Below are positions 24,017 to 36,300 of a stretch of DNA of 64,000 nt, piece by piece. The DNA is from Heterodera schachtii (lineage: Eukaryota > Nematoda > Chromadorea > Rhabditida > Heteroderidae): NCBI GenBank assembly GCA_023374025.1, contig SIJG01000062.1, positions 567,488 through 631,487 on the forward strand, written 5' to 3'. Position numbers and translations under genes: made by a program. The notes below the pieces were generated by a model, which was not told where the DNA came from, did no database searches, and saw only the letters and a program-made list of their open reading frames with translations. The stretch's first letter is position 1, and each line of letters opens with the position of its first letter.

Positions 24017-26539
24017 TTGCAGCAGACACTGCTGGAGAAACACCAAAACACAAATGTTTAAAGATGGTAGTGTAATGTGAAGCTTTTTATCGCCCTTTTT
24101 GAATATTTAAAAAATATTTGAGTTTTTGTATAAAATTTACCTCTCTTTGCTTTTATTTTTAAAATATATATCTTAAGTTTAAGATTTTACATAAACAGTT
24201 ATTACATAGCGATTTCCAATCATAAAGCTCACAGCTCAATCCATTTTGAATTTAAAAGGATGACAAAAAAAGGATAACAATCTTTGGTTTGACTCATGGT
24301 AATGTTAATCCTCGGATTTGCTATACGAATCCCTCAAAATTATATACAAATCTCTTGGTAAATAATTTTTGAAAACCTAATTTATACGGTAGGTGCTAGG
24401 TCGTTCCACAAAAAAGCTCAGTGTGGGCGTTCCACAAAAAGCTCAGTGTGGGCGTTCCACAAAAAAAGCTCAGTGTGGGCGATCCACAAAAAAGCTCAGT
24501 GGTCGATAAAATTAAATAAATAAATTTAATTATTCATTTCACAAAACACGGTGCCGTCCGGTTAACACTAATGTACGGCGGGACGCAAGTAATTTGCAAA
24601 ATTTTAATTTTTCAATTTTTCACATCACTTCTCGCCAATTTTCTCCATTTGCAGTAGACCTAGCCTGACGCCATTGATACCATTTTGTAGAGCTCATCGA
24701 GCTGTACAAAAAAGCCGCTGGTACCGGCAAGCTTAGCTTTAGTTAGCCATCGACAGGATCGGAGGCGAGGCTGAGAGTCCTCCGGCAGATGTGCCCGATC
24801 CATGACTGGCTCCAAGTGAATGGATCAAGAACCGGACCCGGCCTGGGAGATAGCCCTTGAAAAACTGAACAAAAAATTGTTCTTAACCGGGCCGGTTCAA
24901 ATTCCGGATCAGGCACTTTTGGTGCCCGAAAGTGGTGCCATCGGCTTCAGGAAAATGACCAATCAATCACTGAGTTTTTTTCGCATCGCCCACACTGAGT
25001 TTTTTTTCGCATCGCCCACACTGAGCTTTTTGTGGAACGACTCACCACGTATACGGTACACGGGGCAGACCATCCCACCGGCGTGTAATCCACTCATAAC
25101 GGTTTTCCAATGGATACTTCGAGACTGAGATATTTCGTGATAATTATGTCCATAAATTATCACTGTATAATCGGAAGAGACAGAGAGAATTGACATGGGG
25201 GGGGGAATTTAACGAAAGAATTAACGATACACCAGCAGCAGATGGAACCCCGACTTTTGTGGCCCCCGACATATGAAATTAAAACTTTAAAATCCCAGTT
25301 GATCCCGATTCCCGGTTAAAAGGTTAAACTCAAGGTCCCGGAACCCGGCTCTCGGGTCCGTGCAAGTCAAAAAGTATGTTTTTAGTATATTTCCATATTG
25401 CTTTTTGATCAGTATGAATTATGCTTAAGTATTTAAAAAAAATTTCAATAGGCTTTTCAATTTGGAACAATAATTGGAAATATTTTTTTTTAAATCATTA
25501 AAAAAAATTTATCAATTACATTTACATTTTTGGCTGTTAGGTTGGTCACAGGAAGGAAGATATGAGATTTATTTATTCAATTTGGTATTTATTTTTATTT
25601 TTTTTTCAAAATAAAAAAATAAATAATTTTTCATAAACTAATTGACTAAAAGTGAATGTTCTTATAAAACAAAAATAAATATTTTTACTTAAAAAATATT
25701 AATAAATATTTTAATGAATTTTAAAATAATAATTAATTTATGAATTTAAATAGAAAATAATTAAAAATTCTTTTCAAAATCCAAAATAAAATTTAAAAAA
25801 TACAAGAATTGGTGGCCTTCACTAGTTCAACTAACAAACGAAAAATTAGAGGAAAAAAATTCTGATCAGAAAATTGAAAATTTCTGTGGAAATGCCGGTC
25901 ATTTTGGCGGTATTTTTGAACAAAATATTTCGATGTATTCCCAATTCCCAATTTTTTTTAAAATTATTTCACCAGTAATTTTTGGGTTTTCTTCTTTAAT
26001 TATGAGATAGAGTTTCGTTTTTCGTAATTAGTCCTCATTGGAGTATTTATTTTTTGCTTTATACAATTGGCCCAGCTGTCCTGGGTATCAAGCGACTGAC
26101 TGGGCCACGGTCCAACTGAGTCCCAATCAAGAATTTCTTTAAGTTGATTCGATAGCCCAAATAGGAACCTATTTAACCTGTGCGGAGTCCATATTTTTCT
26201 AAATTTTGGCTCTACTAGTAACATAATTTACAAAATATTTCAATTTTTAAGTGCCTTAGATTTAAAATAATTTTTCGTCTTCTAATTTTACGAATAATTT
26301 ACAAATTCTTTGCAAACTTGTGTGCGGAAGGACTTGGAGGGGGTATGTCAAGAAAGAAAATTAAAAATTTTCATATTTGCAAAATTTTCATGAATAATTC
26401 AGCTCGCTCGGATTTCATGGGTCCCCTCTCCCTTCCCACCAACACATTCCTCGCATTTGTAGCATTCGGAGATTTCGGAGTTCCAAATTTTGGACCTCCA
26501 TCATTATTTTATTGTTTTGGTGTTTCTAATTTTAGCCGC
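24017..26539. other. Repeat-rich gene-free stretch
   Basis: Holds the inverted tandem repeats at 24400-24502 and 24969-25040 (own entry). Between them, 24540-24960 is GC-richer with 'gccgtccggttaac' and 'cggttcaaattccgg' segments. 25380-26280 is AT-rich. Open frames at 24820 and 26000 have no splice or homology support. Confidence 0.4.
24400..25040. repeat. Inverted pair of ~27-bp tandem repeats
   Basis: 24400-24502 has four units of 'cgttccacaaaaagctcagtg'-like sequence plus 'tgggcg' (each about 27 bp). 24969-25040 has three units of the reverse complement ('cgcccacactgagctttttg'-like). The whole region could be an element with tandemly expanded inverted ends, or a large hairpin. Confidence 0.65.
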
Positions 26540-26547
26540 TTTCCCTC

Positions 26548-27395
26548 TAGGGATGTGCGAGAAAATCGAGAACCGAGACCGAGAAGGACACCGAGAAACG
26601 ATACAAGAACCGAGAATGACCCCGAGAAATGATACGAGAACCGAGACCCCAAAAAACCCGAGAAGTTTCTCGACTCGAGAACCGAGAAATCTTAATGAAA
26701 TTAAATTAAATGTATTTTTTAAGATCATAAAGACATAAAACCAAGGCCAAAAAGTAAGATTTTAGGGTAAAAATAAGAATATTTCGCAAAATTACTTCAA
26801 ATCAGTTATTTTTACAATTTAGTCGATCAAGAATATATATAATATTATATTTTTTGTCTCACATTATCGTTTAACAATTATGGGGAACAAATAAGCAATC
26901 GTAATTTTCAGTGCATTCGGGATAGAAAAAATCTGATTTTTAACAATTTTTTTGCGACGTGCTTTTCCAAAACATTTTGAGGAATGGGCGAGGGGAAAGG
27001 GTCCGGCGGTGCCGATAGGAGCGGCCGGAAATTTTTTTAAATTATTAGTGCGACTTGTTAACAGATTTTCACTAAAAAATGCCAATTTTTGCACGGCAAA
27101 TTTTAGGTCAATTTTTGAAATCTTAAAGGAATTTGTGGCACGGCGGCGCCGATAGGAAATTTTTTTGGCATTTTTCTTTAATTTTGTTAAGAAAATATGT
27201 TCAAAATTCAATAATTTTTCATTCATCTTTTCTCCCTTTGCCGGCGACCCACTCCCCGAAAGGGTCATCCTTAACAGTGTAAAAATTTCTCGGTTTCCGC
27301 GATTAAAAACCCGAGACCGGGCGGGAACCGAGACCGAGAAGCGAAAAACCCGAGCAATTTCCCGAGTCGAGAACCGAGACTCTCGCACATCCCTA
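26548..27395. mobile_element. hAT-like element, 848 bp, with repeat seed
   Basis: Terminal inverted repeat tagggatgtgcgaga at both ends. Perfect 8-bp target duplication TTTCCCTC at 26540-26547 and 27396-27403. Next to each end are 'gagaaccgagac' type repeats; near 26600-26650 there are one or two units of the 'aatgaccccgagaaatgatac' motif that is expanded about a hundredfold at 29990-33130. The centre has GC blocks 'ggcggtgccgatagg'. It encodes no transposase. A long minus-strand open frame (26864-27490) runs through it but is repeat-derived. Confidence 0.85.
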
Positions 27396-27403
27396 TTTCC
27401 CTC

Positions 27404-28198
27404 CCATCCTAATTGGTACCCCACATTTGCGCCTATGTCCAAAATCAGGGTCCAACTTAACTTTTTTTCAATCCCTATTAGCCTAAACAACTTTAAATAA
27501 GCGATTAAAAGTGATTGTATGCGATATTAAATCGTCAGCAAATGTTTGAAAAATAATTAATTTTTCAAACAACAGAATTATTGTTCCTAATAAATCAAAA
27601 GAAAAAGTTTTCTTAATTGTAATGCTGTTTAAACCTTTAAGATTGAAAAAATATAAGTTTGAACCCGATTTTGGACATAGGCGCAAATGTTCGAAGCGCA
27701 AATGTCTGGACACGTCTTAATTCGCCCACTCTTCCATTTCCGTTTAATGACCTTGCTAGACTAAAAAAAAAACTCGATAACGAGAAAAATCCAAAAAGCC
27801 GAGAATGCGAAATCCGACCGAGAAACATGAATTTTTTAACCAAATTTGCCAAAAATTTCTGGAATCGTATTGAAGAGAGGAGTGCGCGATTTCGGGGATT
27901 TAAAATTTTAATAATTAAACTTAAAATTAGAAAATTTTAATATAATTTTTATTCGTGTTTTGGTCAAAAGACATCTTCAATTTTTCCTAAAATCTCCACA
28001 ATTAAGAAACCATTGCACTTAAAAATTTAATTCACATTTAAACTTAATTCCTCATAATTTTAAATATAGCCCATAAAATATTTATAATTTTTATTGTATT
28101 TTATATATTTTTTTCAAAAATTCCAACTTCCGAAAAATTTTGGGTCTAGGAATTCCATCCCTGTTGTATATTATAATTATTTTTCAAGAACAATGCTC
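27404..28198. repeat. TIR element at 27423-27690, then spacer
   Basis: 27423-27446 (acatttgcgcctatgtccaa plus aatc) and 27667-27690 are inverted copies over 24 bp, bounding a 268-bp element beside the hAT-like element. A related end occurs at 2918. After 27700 the sequence is AT-rich with no supported gene. Confidence 0.6.
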
Positions 28199-28261
28199 TT
28201 ACCCAATGGTTAAACATTTCCGTGCCGATGATTAATTTGACAGACACAAATTATACAATGG
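28199..28261 (+). repeat. Exon-like 63-bp block, copy at 28.2 kb
   Basis: Preceded by 'ttttcaag' and open in one frame (NNALTQWLNISVPM, then INLTDTNYTM). It is nearly identical to the start and end of 47258-47365. Both copies lie about 1 kb from a Ly6-like gene copy. It may be a conserved terminal exon whose gene is not recognised, or a repeat. Confidence 0.4.
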
Positions 28262-28497
28262 TTTGTTCTTTTGCACCAAAATTAAATCTCTTGATTGGAA
28301 TTCATAAAACAAAAAAATTCTTAATGATTGTTGATCGTGTCGTCTCTTGCTTTTCTTTTAATGCTTCTTCCCTCCTTCCTCATTACAAAATCAAAAGGTA
28401 AATGCTGTTCAATACAATCATATAAGTTTTTAAATTTTGAATAAAATCCCAAAACCTAACCTTCAATTAGCCTCTGTTTCGTGGGGCCTAGGTTCGA

Positions 28498-29482
28498 TCA
28501 GAAACAAACAAACAAAAACCTAAGTCCACTAATAGAGTTAATTATAAACAAGGGTTGCAACCCGTACCCAGACAGATTGGCCATTTTTTGTTGAACTCCC
28601 AAACCCATCCTTCCCCTAACACCACTAAATTCTGAATTATTAAATACAATTTGATTAAAATGAATTAGAACTGAAAATAACATTGGATATCTCCAATTAT
28701 TAAATTCATTTCTGAGTTTAAATTTATTGTTTTGATGGCTCAAATATCCGTTTTTACCAGAAAAAATGACGATTAACAATGGAGAAAAAAGAATGCCAAG
28801 CGACGGTAGCAAATTGGGCACATTGTTGCACAAATCCACGCTGCAACAAAAGACATTGCATGACAAACCTTCTAGCGCTAATTGTGACATTCTTTCATCT
28901 TCGCATGAATTTTTGTCACTGGTCTTATTAAGATAGTTCATTTCACAGACTCGCGCTGTTTTGGGACCCGAATCTGTAAAAAATAAAATCGAATAAAATC
29001 AATAAAAAAACACTAAGCTTGTATTAGAAAATTTCAAAAATTTTAATTGTGTTAAAAGTTTCACACTTTTTTGGCCCAATTTTTAACAAATGGATACGAT
29101 CAGAGAATGGTAAGCAAAAAACCACAAATTATATTTGTTTTTTTAATTTTCTATTTTGAAATTTTAAACATTCGCAACGCAAATGTCGGCTAACCTGACA
29201 TACATTCCATTTTAACACAAAATTTATCCTCACGAAGGCATCCGATCTCAATTTTCATTTGACCAACATCGTTAAACCAACATCTAATTTTTGCTGAAAA
29301 AGCAATGAAATTTCATAATTGTCTGAATGAAATGTTGGTGAATTTTTGGCTTTAAAAAATGTTTTCCTCAGTTCTTCTTACAACAATTAATTACATAATG
29401 AGACTATTAAAAAGATACCAATGGTCGTCGGCACAAAAAGTGCCAAAGAAAGCGCAAAATAAAGTGACGAGGAAGCAAACAT
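28498..29482 (-). CDS. Ly6-like three-finger secreted protein
   Basis: Minus strand, exons 29482-29419, 29293-29195 and 28973-28498, both junctions phase 1. Residues 1-21 are a signal peptide (MFASSSLYFALSLALFVPTT). Exon 2 has C-x13-C-x6-C-x4-C and ends on a Gly codon's first base; exon 3 has VCEMNY and NSCED, and ends the domain with CNVFCCSVDLCNN, the CC-x4-CN signature of Ly6/three-finger proteins. A hydrophobic run (LLPSLGILFSPLLIVIF) follows, as expected for a GPI-anchor signal. Read straight on, the frame continues to 28498 (212 residues); alternatively a GT at 28757 could end the exon, so the true C-terminus is uncertain. Likely a cell-surface or secreted ligand-binding protein. A broken copy is at 48253. 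Confidence 0.7.
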
Positions 29483-29952
29483 TTTGATTAAAAAATTTAT
29501 TCTTAAATATTATTAATTTTTTTAATTTTATGCCTATCATAATTACAAAATGCATTAAATGAAAGTTAATTCTTTCTGTTTCTCCAATTGCACTGCAAAA
29601 AACGGACACAGAATATTTAGAAAAGATTAGTCATCCATCCAATCCATTTTGTGGTAATTAATCAGTTAGGAAAATGAAAAACTGAATGTAAATACTTTTT
29701 ATCATAAAAATTAGCATTTAAAATGATTAATAATTCTTATGGATTAGTTTTTTAGGCAAATGACTAAAATTTCTGCGCTTGGTTTGTGGTGTCTACGATT
29801 ACTTTCACAATGCCGAATTTTGCCTATTTTGGATTTTTTGTGCACAATGCCTATTTTTCAATTTGTTTTTCTGCCTTTTTAGGTGCTTTTGATCAATATC
29901 GAAATAGTGAAAACACAAAATTTATTTAAAGGTTTTCAATTCTTGTCATTTG
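29483..29952. other. Upstream region of the Ly6-like gene
   Basis: 29483-29720 is the reverse complement of 48020-48252, so the upstream region is duplicated together with the gene. No further gene is seen before the minisatellite element. Confidence 0.6.
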
Positions 29953-32900
29953 TAGGGCTGTGCGAGAAGTGATTTTTACCGGGAACCGAGACCGAGAATT
30001 GACCCCGGGAAACGATACGAGAACCGAGAAATGACCCCCGGGAAACGATACGAGAACCGAGAAATGACCCCGGGAAACGATACGAGAACCGAGAAATGAC
30101 CCCGGGAAACGATACGAGAAATGACCCCGGGAAACGATACGAGAAATGACCCCGGGAACGATACGAGAACCGAGAAATGACCCCGGGAAACGATACGAGA
30201 ACCGAGAAATGACCCCGGGAAACGATACGAGAACCGAGAAATGACCCCGGGAAACGATACGAGAATGACCCCCAGACACGATACGAGAAATGACCCCGGG
30301 AAACGATACGAGAAATGACCCCGGGAAACGATACGAGAAATGACCCCTGGAAATGATACGAGAAATGACCCGGGAAACGATACGAGAAAGGACCCCGGGA
30401 AACGATACGAGAAATGACCCAGGGAACGATACGAGAAATGACCCCGGGAAACGATACGAGAACCGAGAAATGACCCCGGGAAACCATAACGAGAAATGAC
30501 CCGTGAAACGATACGAGAAATGACCCCGGGAAACGATACGAGAACCGAGAAATGACCCCCGGAAACGATACGGAGAATCCGAGAACTGACCCCGGGAAAC
30601 GATACGAGAATCCGAGAAATGACCCCGGGAAACGATACGAGAACCGAGAAATGACCCGGGAAAACGATACCGGATGACCCCGGGACTGAAATGGACCCCG
30701 GGAAACGACGAGAAACCGAGAATATGACCCCGGGAAACGGATACGAGAACCGAGAAATGACCCCGGGAAACGATCCGAGACCCGAGGAAATGACCCCGGG
30801 AAACGATACGAGAACCGAGAAATGACCCCGGGAAACGATACGAGAACCGAGAAATGACCCCGGAAACGATACGAGAACCGAGAAATGACCCCGGGAAACG
30901 ATACGAGAAATGACCCCGGAAACGATACGAGAAATGACCCCGGGAAACGATACGAGAACCGAGAAATGACCCCGGGAAACGATACGAGAACGAGAAATGA
31001 CCCCGGAAACGATACGAGAACCGAGAAATGACCCCGGAAACGATACGAGAAATGACCCCGGAAACGATACGAGAAATGACCCCGGGAAACGATACGAGAA
31101 ATGACCCCGGGAAACGATACGAGAAATGACCCCGGAAATGATACGAGAAATGACCCCGGGAAACGATACGAGAAATGACCCCGGGAAACGATACGAGAAA
31201 TGACCCCGGGAAACGATACGAGAAATGACCCCGGGAAACGATACGAGAACCGAGAATTGACCCCGGAAACGATACGAGAACCGAGAAATGACCCCGGGAA
31301 ACGATACGAGAACCGAGAAATGACCCCGGGAAACGATACGAGAACCGACGAAATGACCCCGGGAAACGATACGAGGAACCGACGAAATGACCCCGGGAAA
31401 CGATACACGAGAAATGACCCCGGGACACGATACGCGACCGAGAAATGACCCCGGGAAACGATACGAGAACCGAGAAATGACCCCGGGAAACGATACAGAG
31501 AAATGACCCCGGGAAACGATACGAGAACGAGACCCCGGGAAACGATACGAATGACCCGGAAACGAACGACGAGAAATGACCCGGGAAACGATACGAGAAA
31601 TGACCCCGGGAAACGATACGAGAAATGACCCCGGGAAACGATACGAGAAATGACCCCGGGAAACGATACTAGAAATGACCCGGGAAATACGATCGAGAAA
31701 TGACCCGGGAAACGATACGGAAATGACCCCGGGAAACGATACGACGAGAAATGACCCCGGGAAACGATACGAGAAATGACCCCGGGAACGATACGGAACA
31801 GAAATGACCCGGGAAACGATACGAGAAATGACCCGGGAAACGATACGCGAAATGACCCCGGGAAACGATACGAGAAATGACCCGGGAACGATACGAGAAA
31901 CGAGAGAATGACCCCGGGAAACGATACGAGAACCGAGAAATGACCCCGGGAAACGATACGAGAACCGAGAAATGACCCCGGGAAACGATACGAGAACCGA
32001 GAAATGACCCCGGGAAACGATACGAGAAATGACCCCGGGAAACGATACGAGAACCGAGAAATGACCCCGGGAAACGATACGAGAAATGACCCCGGGAAAC
32101 GATACGAGAAATGACCCCGGGAAACGATACGAGAAATGACCCCGGGAAACGATACGAGAAATGACCCCGGGAAACGATACGAGAAATGACCCCGGGAAAC
32201 GATACGAGAAATGACCCCGGGAAACGATACGAGAACCGAGAAATGACCCCGGGAAACCATACGAGAAATGACCCCGGGAAACGATACGAGAAATGACCCC
32301 GGGAAACGATACGAGAAATGACCCCGGGAAACGATACGAGAAATGACCCCGGGAAACGATACGAGAACCGAGAAATGACCCCGGGAAACCATACGAGAAA
32401 TGACCCCGGGAAACGATACGAGAAATGACCCCGGGAAACGATACGAGAAATGACCCCGGGAAACGATACGAGAAATGACCCCGGGAAACGATACGAGAAC
32501 CGAGAAATGACCCCGGGAAACCATACGAGAAATGACCCCGGGAAACGATACGAGAACCGAGAAATGACCCCGGGAAACGATACGAGAAATGACCCCGGGA
32601 AACGATACGAGAAATGACCCCTGGAAACGATACGAGAAATGACCCCGGGAAACGATACGAGAACCGAGAAATGACCCGGGAAACCATACGAGAAATGACA
32701 ACGATACGAGAAATGACCCCGGGAAACGATACGAGAACCGAGAAATGACCCCGGGAAACGATACGAGAACCGAGAAATGACCCCGGGAAACGATACGAGA
32801 AATGACCCCGGGAAACGATACGAGAAATGACCCCGGGAAACGATACGAGAAATGACCCCGGGAAACGATACGAGAAATGACCCCGGGAAACGATACGAGA

Positions 32901-33215
32901 AATGACCCGGACCGGGAAACCATACGAGAAATGACCCCGGGAAACGATACGAGAAATGACCCCGGGAAACGATACGAGAACCGAGAAATGACCCCGGGAA
33001 ACGATACGAGAAATGACCCCGGGAAACGATACGAGAACCGAGAAATGACCCCGGGAAACGATACGAGAACCGAGAAATGACCCCGGGAAACGATACGAGA
33101 AATGACCCCGGGAAACGATACGAGAACCGAGACCCAAAAAACCCGAGAAATTTCCCGACTCGGGAATCGAGAAATCTAAATGAAATTGATTCAAATGTAT
33201 TTTTTTTAAATCAAA
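29953..33215. mobile_element. Right-truncated hAT-like element with expanded array
   Basis: The left end 'tagggctgtgcgagaag' matches the left end of the element at 26548, and 33125-33215 ('acccgagaaatttcccgactc', then 'aatgtattttttt') matches 26645-26730. Between them lies the minisatellite. Beyond 33215 homology stops and no inverted right end was found in the following kilobases, so the right part is lost. Confidence 0.7.
29990..33130. repeat. 3.1-kb minisatellite, 25- and 32-bp units
   Basis: Core unit atgaccccgggaaacgatac plus gagaa (25 bp); a longer 32-bp form adds ccgagaa. Roughly 110 units. The right part (about 32000-33130) is nearly homogeneous and shows higher-order blocks; the left part (about 30600-31900) has many small indels. 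The unit has no stop codon in any minus frame and 25 is not a multiple of 3, so very long minus-strand frames (up to 1072 codons) arise as by-products. Confidence 0.97.
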
Positions 33216-33396
33216 ACCACATTAAAAAGGGGGGGGGGGGTAGGTCAAACGGAATTTTTGCGTAGGAGTCTCAACATTAAAGTGACGGCATTGACAATCA
33301 AAAATCGCAAGAAACACCCGAATAATAAAAATTTATTACAGCTTTTAACAAAATCATAATTATGGTGGTTTAATTACAGACGCACAAATCCCTTTT

Positions 33397-36300
33397 TTAA
33401 TCATCATTATTATCAGCAGCTTTTAATGGAAAATTGGCAATGCGTTTTTCCAACTCAATGTTCTCGTGACTGATTATCATCAAATCGTCAAGCAACTTCT
33501 CCAATTGTTCATCAACAGATTTTTGTTGTTCTACGCTGATCTAAAAAGAGGGAAATTCTATAATTTTTGAGTAATTTTCTCCATTTTGCGAGGGATCGGC
33601 CAACGTGACCCTCCTACACGATTTGCGGTCGTTTTTTCAATAAATTGCCATTTTGGGTAAAATTTAAATGAAAAATCCCAGAAGCTTCAATCTAAGCGGA
33701 AGTGCTATTTGCATGCTTTAGTAGCGCGAAATACAGAAAATTTCGAAGTTTTTTTTTTCATTTTTGGAGTGCAATTTAAAAAATATAAGTGGAGTGAGTG
33801 AAAATAACATTTTTAATTTGTAGCGCCGATTTTTTGGCCAAAATTAAATTTTGGCTGATTTTGGGCCTGCTTTTTCCACGCATCTATCGTCTTATTTGCT
33901 TGTTTGTTTTGTGTTTGTCTCACTTTGTCGATCAGTTCGTCCGTGTGTCTGCTCAGTTGGCCCTGGTCTTCAATGCATGTCATCACCAGTGAGCACTGTT
34001 CGTGGGTCCGCACTGAAAATGGAAATAATAAAATAAATGCATAAATTAATTCATACATTTATTTTACGGGTGCACTTCATTTCCCCCCCGCCGTTTCCCC
34101 CCCGTGTCGTTTCCCCCGGAAATTTTTTTTTAAAAAATTTTCAAAAAATTTTTTCTTGAAATTTTCTTACTAAGAAATTTCCTAAGAATTTTTTATGAAA
34201 AATTTCTAGGTTTGAAAATTATGAATTTATTAAGTTGATTTTTCTGGCTTAAAAAAAGTATTTTTAAAGTCTTTCTTTGAAATTGTAATAAAATCTTAAA
34301 AATTTACTAAAAATTCCGTTTTTTCAAAACTGTTTTTTTTTTGTGTTGTCATACCCATCAGTTTGTAGGCTCGTTGCATGCGCGCGTTGTCTTCAGCGCT
34401 CTTAAACAAAAAGCGTAGTTTTTTGAACAGACTTCGCAAGAGAATTCGCGGGCATTTTCCCTGGCGGCGCCGCGAATTTGACAATTTATTTATTTAATTT
34501 GTAATTTCTTCAGGTGGCGTGCCGGGGGGGGGGGGGTAAAATTTCTTACAGAAAGACAAAAAAAAATCCGAATGAATGGCTTAAAGACATTTTTCCAGGG
34601 TTCCAGAACCGTCGCTGTCTGTGATCAGAAAAAGTTTTGGAAAAGGAATCCAAAAAAAAAATTTTTTACTTTTCAATTTCATGGAAATTCCCCCCTCCTC
34701 ATTTAAAAATAAAATGCGGTGAGTTCATTTTAGCTCAATTCGATAGGTTTTTATTACAAAAATGAACAAGAGAAAATTTGAGACAAATAAATTTCTTTTC
34801 GCTGAGAGGCGCCGCCGTGGAATTTTTTTTTTTTTTTTTTTTTGGGGTTTTTGTTTAGAAAATGATAGAATAGGCATTAAAAAGTGGCACACTTTGCTAA
34901 GCCACCGGTCCACGGCAATGAAAGTCCGCTCCAAAGTGCCCAATAATTGGCCAATCTCCCGGCGCAAATTCTGCACGGATTTTGCCGTCTGAAATTTTAT
35001 TATTTTATTTTTGTCCCATTTTTTCTATTTAAATTACCCTCCGAATTTCCTCATTTTGTTTTCCAACCATTGCGCTCATCTCCAAAATCCGTTGCACATA
35101 TTTGGAACGTCCTTCGCCAACATCGACGGCATTTCCATCGGATGATTCGTCCATTTTTTGGCATTCACGAAACTGAAACAATTCAATTTTAAATTAATTA
35201 ATTACAACAATTTTGTTAATTAACAAATTAAAAAACAAAAATTGCTGTTAAATAAATAATAAATAAAAGTTGATAAATAATTAAAAAATTGCAATTTTTG
35301 AGGAGAATTTTTGGGCAAATTTTGTAAATCAAAGGGAGTAAAATTTTAAATTTCGGTCTAAAATTTGCGATTGACAAATGGGAGACAAATGGTGGGTGCA
35401 CTTTATTTCCCCCTCGAAAAGTTTTTAAATTTTTTTTTCAAATTTAGAAATTTTACAAAAGAAAATACTTAAGAAATTTTTTAGTAAGAAAATTTCAAAA
35501 ATTTTTTGAAAAACTTGGTAGTTCATCAAAAATCGCAGTTTTTTTCTTTTTTTGAAAATTTCTAACTAATTATAAGAAGTTTCCTAAGAATTTTTTTTTG
35601 GAAAATTTTAGCTTGATACATTTTTTTTTATTTTCGGGGGGAAACGACCTGCTCCCACAAAGGTCCCCGGCCCAGTGATTCTCCAAAAAGTAAATTCTTC
35701 ATGCCAAAATTAATTACCTAATTAAAAATGGGTGCTCAAATTCCCCCGACAAAACCCACCAATTTTTGTCGGATGCGCTGTCGCTGTTCCAACAATTGCT
35801 CCAACGCGCAAATTGTGCCGTTCAATTCGGCCAATTTATTGGCCGCTTCCGCCGCCCCTTTCCCAGTGGCGCCGGTAATCGCCGCTGCTTCTCCCATTTG
35901 TCCGTCGTTGGCACTTTCAATCAGTGCGTCCAATTGGCACAATCGCTGCCGCTCCGCTTCAACAAACTTTTGCTCCAAGGCACTCCTTCGAGCGTCGGCG
36001 GATGCAATAAAATGCTAAAAAAGCACATTTAAGCATTATGAAAAAATTGATGAAAAAAGTATGCAAGAATTAAATATTATGGAAAAGTAATGAAAAGTAT
36101 TGCAGCACTTCACCTGACCTCCGAAATTTTTGAAAAATTTAAAATAAAAAATGAATTATTTTTAATATTTTTCGGGAAGGAAATAATCTGTTTTCCCAAT
36201 AAATGGGTATCTAAAAACCACACGCATATCATAGAACAAAATTCCGAAGGGCAAAAACTGAAAAATCCTCCCTATTTTGGTGTGTGAAAATTTTTTTGTT

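Noticed and set aside
26864..27490. 208-codon minus-strand open frame
   Set aside because: It lies almost wholly inside the terminal-repeat element and its neighbour, codes for repeat-derived Arg/Ser/Val text and has no start context or homology.
29990..33130. CRISPR array
   Set aside because: Units are contiguous without unique spacers, vary in length and sit in a eukaryotic transposable element.
29926..33194. Minus-strand frames of 500, 995 and 1072 codons
   Set aside because: They are a by-product of a stop-free 25-bp repeat unit read in cycling frames; no signal, splice sites or unique sequence support a gene.
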